Positions 59,601 through 64,000 of a DNA stretch of 64,000 nucleotides are shown piece after piece (the stretch's first letter is position 1; every line of letters starts with the position of its first letter). Location of the stretch: NCBI GenBank assembly GCA_018340375.1, contig JAFFJZ010000006.1, forward strand, positions 16,262,001 through 16,326,000, written 5' to 3'. A program made the translations under genes and the position numbers. The stretch comes from Gonatopus flavifemur. Lineage: Eukaryota > Arthropoda > Insecta > Hymenoptera > Dryinidae. The notes beneath the pieces were generated by a model that did not search any database, was not told the DNA's origin, and saw only the letters and a list, made by a program, of their open reading frames with translations.

Positions 59601-62600
59601 CGCTTTCCTGCCACAGCTACGAAAGCTGTTCTACAAAAGCTAAGAATTTTTGCTATGCCTGCTGATAAATGCACGGAAGAGAAAAAGAAATTTCTACTGG
59701 GGCAGCAATTTTTTACTGTTAAAGCAAACGATTTACTATCACAGTAATCTTTTTAGCTGTGATAACAAAAGATGTTCGCTCCTTCAGCGAAATTTGTTTA
59801 CTACTCTAAATATAAGACTGAAAATTCTGCTAGTACAGCAAAAAATTTGTTGCTCTCTCGGTAATTCAGTTCGCTGTGGCAGCGAATTCTTAACTGGATT
59901 GGCAAAAGGTTACAATTCTGTATATAATATACCCCTATTTGCCACATCAGCAAATTCTTGTTCTACGTGTAGCTGTGAAACAAGTAGCAACTGCTAAATT
60001 TTACATGTGACTACGTAGCTGAAAGATTATTCCATAGAAAATACAGAAGTTACTAGATTTTTCTATTTATCATAAAAAAAAACATACACGTAATTTACGT
60101 ACAATTAAATTTCCTCGGTAAGTTTTTGTACTATGGAAAATTTGAAAAATTCAGTGATTGTAGGGATTGCAAAGGACAGGGAATGTCCTCGGTTTAATTC
60201 CGTATCACTTGAGAGAACACGGAGGAAAAAATCGGTGTAACAGCGATCGTGTTATCTGGAATAGCGATTTTTCAACTGCGACAACAAAAAATATCACCTC
60301 CTCCTGCAAAATTTGTTCACTATTCTGTATATGATACTGGAAATTTTGCTGGTCTAGCGAAAAATTGGTCCCTTTTTGCTGCAGGGTTCGCCGAATTTCT
60401 GCCACTTGTGGTTTTAACCAGGGTTTTAACCGGTTTAAACCGGCCTGGATTTTTTGAAGAAATTCTGGCCAAAATGGTTACAATGGAAATACACACTGAG
60501 AAAAATGAAGATAGTGAAAAAACAATGATAATAAAAAAAGGAATTGGTTATAAATAGTAAGCTGATTATCAGACTAAGAAAAAATTTCACTTACACCGGT
60601 CAACAACAAAAAATTTGTTCTCTGGTGCCCGAGGTCTGGGAACTAATTGGGACTGCTTTTGGTGCATTAAATGCGAAATGAATATCAGATTTCTTGGATC
60701 AGCTCACTTTCTATTATCTTTTATACATAATTTCCATATATAATCTGTATAATTGATGAATTATATATGTAAAAAATTAGAAAAAACGAGCTGATTCTAC
60801 AAATCTGATGTTTTTTTCGTATCCAGTGCCCTAAAGCTATTCCGAATCAGTTCTCCAACCTCAAGCACCAGAATGGCTGTTGACCAGTGTTATATTTACA
60901 AAATATCGTTTTAAATACGGCAAATTGAATGTTCGTTCAATATGACTAGTTTTATTTCAATTACTCTATATTTATTTCCTGTGAATGAAAGAACATCGAA
61001 TTCATATTTATGAAATATTCTCAGTTAATAGAAACCAAAGTTCGCTTCAGTAAAATAATATTCAATTATATTGAACAAATATTTAATTCGCCGTATTGAA
61101 AATAATATTTTTTGAATATAATCAAACTGTTTAAACTCAGTGCATGTTTCAGGGCCATCCCAATCAGAATTTAACAACTGGCACAGTACCGCGCCAGTAC
61201 CGGCTAACACTGGCGGGGTACTGGCGGTCTGCACTGCAGCAGTACTGGCATTTGTCCGAAGTGATAAAGTTTTTCCATACTGGGTACGTGCTAGCCGACT
61301 CTTGGGGGCCCAATACTGGCACTGTACTCCGCTTGTTGTCAACATTGGCATACTTCGGTTTTTTCTGATTGGGATTCTTTACCTCAAAAGTTATTAAATT
61401 TCTCCGACCAGCTTTCTTGAAAATAGCTGATTTGAATAAAAAATAATTAGTACCTGCACTTTTTTCATAATTCAAAGAAAGTACATCCTCTTCAAATCGT
61501 TAAAAACGTTCAGGTACAAATTATTCTAAAAATTTTTCATCCGTTGCCGATTAAACTGGTGGGAGAATCTGAAAATGGTGCAGAAGGATCGAATACCCTT
61601 GAACTGTGGAATCTTTTAATGTGCTATACAAGATTTTGACAATGAACGAGTGAGCGCAAAAAAGAGTATTTCTCCGCCTATTTTTTGGAACCGCGAGTTT
61701 CAGGTTGAACTGCATTCTAACAAATCCTCTATGTTGGACATTAGCGAGGGGATACCATTTTTCGGTGAGCATAACACTGGTTTTGGAGGTAAAGTAGTAT
61801 CAATTTTCGATCAAGATTATATAAAAATCTATAAGTTTTCTATCAAAAAGAATCGTTTCTGTCCAAAATCTATCGATTCTGTCGATTTCTGTATCTCTAA
61901 AACCATTGTTGTGCTCACCGAGAAATGGTATTCCCTTGTGGATGATCGACATAGGGTATTTTTCAGAATGCATTTCAACCTGAAACTCGCGGTTCTAGAA
62001 AAAAAGAGGCGATTTTTGCGCTTACTCTTCAACGCAATGTAAAAATCCATAAGCAAAATTATATCCATTCAACTTATCAACGCTGCCGTCCTAAGTGAAA
62101 AGGCCGTATGTCAAAATTTTGATGATTCGAGATATCAAACATTCCATTTCAACTTGTATTAAGGTGATAAAACAATTACGGGTGCACAGAACTCCTTTTG
62201 TTTTGCGTTGAACATCTTCATCAGCTGTTAGGGGCAGATGATGGTGCTGAAGAAGTGGTCCCTAAACTGATGGCTATTGCTATTTATAGGGAAATTCCGG
62301 TTTCATACTTTTGCACCTGGTATATACAAAATAGCAAACAAATCTTGCTGGAGAAGTCAAGATTTTTTACTGTCACAGCTACCAAGGCGCTGACAGAGCA
62401 AAAAATTTGCTGCTCCAGCGAAAGATACCTAGTACAATTAGACTTCGGTGTCACATCGAATGTTTTTCTCCGTGAAGTATGAAGTTTTCTTCGACATTTA
62501 ATTTGGAAGACAGTTGGTTTGTCCTTCAATTTAAGAAGCAGAAGGAAAATCTTACCTTGCCAATACCAACTCCCGGGTCCACCGATGAACAATCTGTCAC

Positions 62601-62604
62601 CGTT
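53610..62604 (-). CDS. if: Integrin alpha, PS2/inflated type, 3' eight coding exons (5' part outside window)
   Basis: Minus-strand exons in order: 62604-62556, 57993-57818, 57757-57519, 57279-57105, 57028-55685, 55640-55202, 55132-53772, 53705-53610. All junctions are GT-AG and in phase; 1292 aa visible. It starts inside the beta-propeller (GGPGSWYWQG), then four FG-GAP blades with Ca sites DIDGDGLDD, DIDRDGYGD and DLDGNLYPD, thigh/calf domains with Cys pairs and glycosylation sites, a long polar Ser-rich insert, two dibasic furin-like sites (SRHRRE, KRRHRRHE), one membrane helix (WVVVLSACAGTIILLLLIYL) and the integrin tail KCGFFKR ending HGDDNL, very close to Drosophila alphaPS2. It should pair with betaPS and bind RGD ligands such as tiggrin at muscle attachments. 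N-terminal exons lie beyond 64000. The symbol is by family likeness. Confidence 0.95.
58583..58626. repeat. Short stem-loop ACCGTGTCTTGAA
   Basis: ACCGTGTCTTGAA is exactly mirrored 18 bases downstream, with partial AT pairing continuing inward. It could be a MITE end, a small structured RNA or chance. It is transcribed as part of the integrin intron. Confidence 0.5.
59570..60450. repeat. TTGCTG/CAGCAA motif blocks in the integrin intron
   Basis: Words such as TTTTGCT, CAGCAAA and AGCAAATT recur about every 30 bases at 59570-60010, and again from an ACACGGAGGAAAAAATCG-like left end at about 60218. They are related to the element at 34224-34528. Noncoding. Confidence 0.55.
61157..61375. mobile_element. 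ATCCCAATCAGAA-TIR element built of GTACTGGC
   Basis: ATCCCAATCAGAA is perfectly mirrored at the two ends (13/13). In 219 bp, GTACTGGC, GCCAGTAC and near variants (ACACTGGC, AGTACTGGC, ATACTGGC) occur about eight times. It is GC-richer than the intron around it. Noncoding. Confidence 0.75.
61640..62035. repeat. Long foldback, ~150-bp arms, in the integrin intron
   Basis: The left arm (about 61644-61790) has GAGTGAGCGCAAAAA, AACCGCGAGTTTCAGGTTGA and TCGGTGAGCATAACACTGG. The right arm (about 61890-62030) has their complements in reverse order. Identity is about 80 per cent by eye. The loop is about 90 nt. Confidence 0.75.
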
Positions 62605-63781
62605 CTGAAAAGAAACAAAATATCAATATAGCAAAAAATATCAAATCATAATAAAACGAAGAGAAAAGTTTATTAGAACTGTTTAAATTTCAAAACAGTT
62701 CAAAAGGGATTGCTTTTTGCGTAATTTGTAACAATTTCGATGCCATCTTCGCGTTTTTGCTTAGCATAACTTTAAAATTACCAGTACAAGAGTAATAATA
62801 ATCAAATCTGATACATGACGGAGTAATTCGAAACCAATCTTGATCCGAGCAGCAAAGATTGCTTTATTTCGTTTGACATGGTCAAAGACAATTGTCGAGC
62901 GCTACGTGGCGTGGCCGGAGAGAAAAAAAGCGCGACATAATGATTCCTTGTACCAAAGATAATTTGACAGATAGCGTAGATCCCATTTATGAGAGGACCG
63001 TGTACGGTAGCAGGACAAAGTGAGTTACGATAAATCAAGGAGTCGTATACAAGTCATAATGAAAACACGTCGTACGCGTTGTACACCGCTGTCCTGCGGG
63101 TATTATAGCTATATATAACATTGGCTCACAAAAGAGGCATGTCACATTTATTAATTCAAACTCACAACGCTGTACGTGCGATATATACGAAGACTAATAG
63201 TCATTTATTCGTCCGTTCGAACTTGAATGAACTCTCGATTAATATTGAAGCAACAGACAATTTTACGCAGGGTGCTTGTTTTTATTATATTTTTCGATTC
63301 AAATTGATTACGTGAGAAATGAGTACGATGTTTTAATAATATTTATTCTTAACCGGGTAGCAATCAAGTGTTGCTCAAGTGTTGATCTGGTGCAACTGTG
63401 GGCCTTCGAATCTGCTTAGATGCCTTAGAAATATAGTTATGAATTTTATCTCTGTTGAATAAAATGAAGAAGAAGGTCAGATTCGAAATGTCTTGCTTAA
63501 AAATGTCTGTATTCCGAAGTCGGGATAATTCTTAACCTTCTGGGGATACGCTGAGACAGTTTGACCCAAGTGTTTTTTGATCGCTCATATCTTGGCTTTG
63601 AAACATCGTAGAGCGATGATTTTCTTCTTCAATTCATCGCCGAAGTCTGCAAAATGCGAATCCGAAACCCACCTTGCTCCACAGAAATGTAAAGGTACTT
63701 TTTCAGAGATATACAACTCTTCGAGATGGAGGATGGGTCATTTTGATCCAGTGAATCCCTAGTAGAAATGAATCCCTTGTT
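62605..63781. other. Integrin intron upstream of exon 62604, no exon seen
   Basis: The acceptor TTTTCAG at 62605-62611 begins an intron (minus strand) that continues past the window edge as far as I can see. No further FG-GAP exon is found. 63355-63500 has CAAGTGTTG words. Otherwise nothing is recognised. Confidence 0.45.
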
Positions 63782-63884
63782 CCCTAGTAGAAATCACTCT
63801 AGTCAAGGCCTTACAAGGTCCCTCATAAGGGCCTGGTGAGGCATCGCAAGGCCTAGAGAATAACTAGAGTGATTTCTGCTAGGG
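63782..63884. mobile_element. 103-bp element, 22-bp CCCTAGTAGAAATCACTCTAGT TIR
   Basis: CCCTAGTAGAAATCACTCTA plus GT is mirrored with one mismatch at the right end. The interior is CAAGGCCTTACAAGG-type palindromic words (AAGGCC/GGCCTT). A partial copy of the left end (CCCTAGTAGAAATGAATCCC) lies just upstream at 63758. Confidence 0.75.
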
Positions 63885-64000
63885 TTGCTGATGCTCGAGC
63901 GACGCGAGCATTACTCTACGAAATTTTAAGCCTACTCTCTAAATCTGAGTCAATGGAATTCGACTGATTCCGCAGTTATAAGTACACCATTAATTTCAAT

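Larger units (their letters stand above)
57994..62555 (-). other. Integrin intron, 4.56 kb, repeat-bearing
   Basis: Donor CAAG|GTAAGA at 62555 and acceptor CTCGTAG| at 57994 split a Gly codon between GSWYWQ and QAIIQPL. The intron has a short perfect stem (58583-58626), TTGCTG-motif blocks (59570-60010, 60215-60450, 62300-62480), a GTACTGGC element (61157-61375) and a long foldback (61640-62035). I looked for a small alternative propeller exon, as known in Drosophila inflated, and saw none I could support. Confidence 0.7.

Noticed and set aside
1..64000. CRISPR arrays, operons or bacterial-type signals
   Set aside because: The repeats are palindromic transposon motifs without regular spacers, and the genes have spliceosomal introns. 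The DNA is eukaryotic nuclear.

Overview
The window is eukaryotic nuclear DNA, AT-rich, with short GT-AG introns (58-80 nt is common) and many DNA-transposon relics. Two conserved genes are certain: a complete PAN2 deadenylase on the + strand (40308-49643, 20 coding exons, 1330 codons) and the 3' eight coding exons of an insect PS2-type (inflated-like) integrin alpha subunit on the - strand (62604-53610). The PS2-type tail and the family mix point to an insect. A hymenopteran is my best guess, but no sequence comparison was possible. The two genes are tail to tail, about 4 kb apart.

Layout. 1-2233 is single-copy-looking DNA with simple repeats and no supported gene. 2234-10440 is packed with transposon relics: TA-flanked MITEs, the two ends of piggyBac-like transposase genes, elements with CACTGTAAAAAA, CACGGAGA or CCCTGG termini, and a 571-bp insert with a 13-bp target-site duplication. 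10441-12960 is another single-copy-looking island, with a weak minus-strand ORF encoding one membrane helix at its left edge. 12961-17450 and 18640-20140 are repeat-dense. 20141-24284 is single-copy-looking and GC-richer in places, and probably holds the promoter and 5' leader of a three-exon gene (24285-26697, 305 aa) for an unrecognised two-helix membrane protein. Its second intron carries a transposon-like element with a near-perfect 107-bp-arm hairpin. 26800-39570 has no host gene that I can support. It is a nest of inverted repeats, including a hAT MITE with a perfect 8-bp duplication and a TA-flanked element that retains a PHD-like zinc-finger ORF. 39571-40307 is the PAN2 upstream region. 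49644-53609 is the convergent intergenic and 3'UTR zone. The 4.56-kb integrin intron (57994-62555) again holds palindromic repeats.

The most unusual themes are three. First, a Nab2/ZC3H14-spaced CCCH zinc finger (C-x5-C-x4-C-x3-H) sits inside PAN2. Second, many unrelated TIR elements have interiors that are almost entirely diverged copies of one short motif (TTCGGTAAATTTACCGAA, TCCGAATTTC, CTCTGAATT, TTGCTGAATTAGCAA, GTACTGGC and others), a different motif in each element. Third, nested long inverted repeats in transcribed introns and in 27.1-32.5 kb could give hairpin RNAs. Exon boundaries were worked out by hand from splice sites and reading phase. No similarity search or RNA evidence was available.
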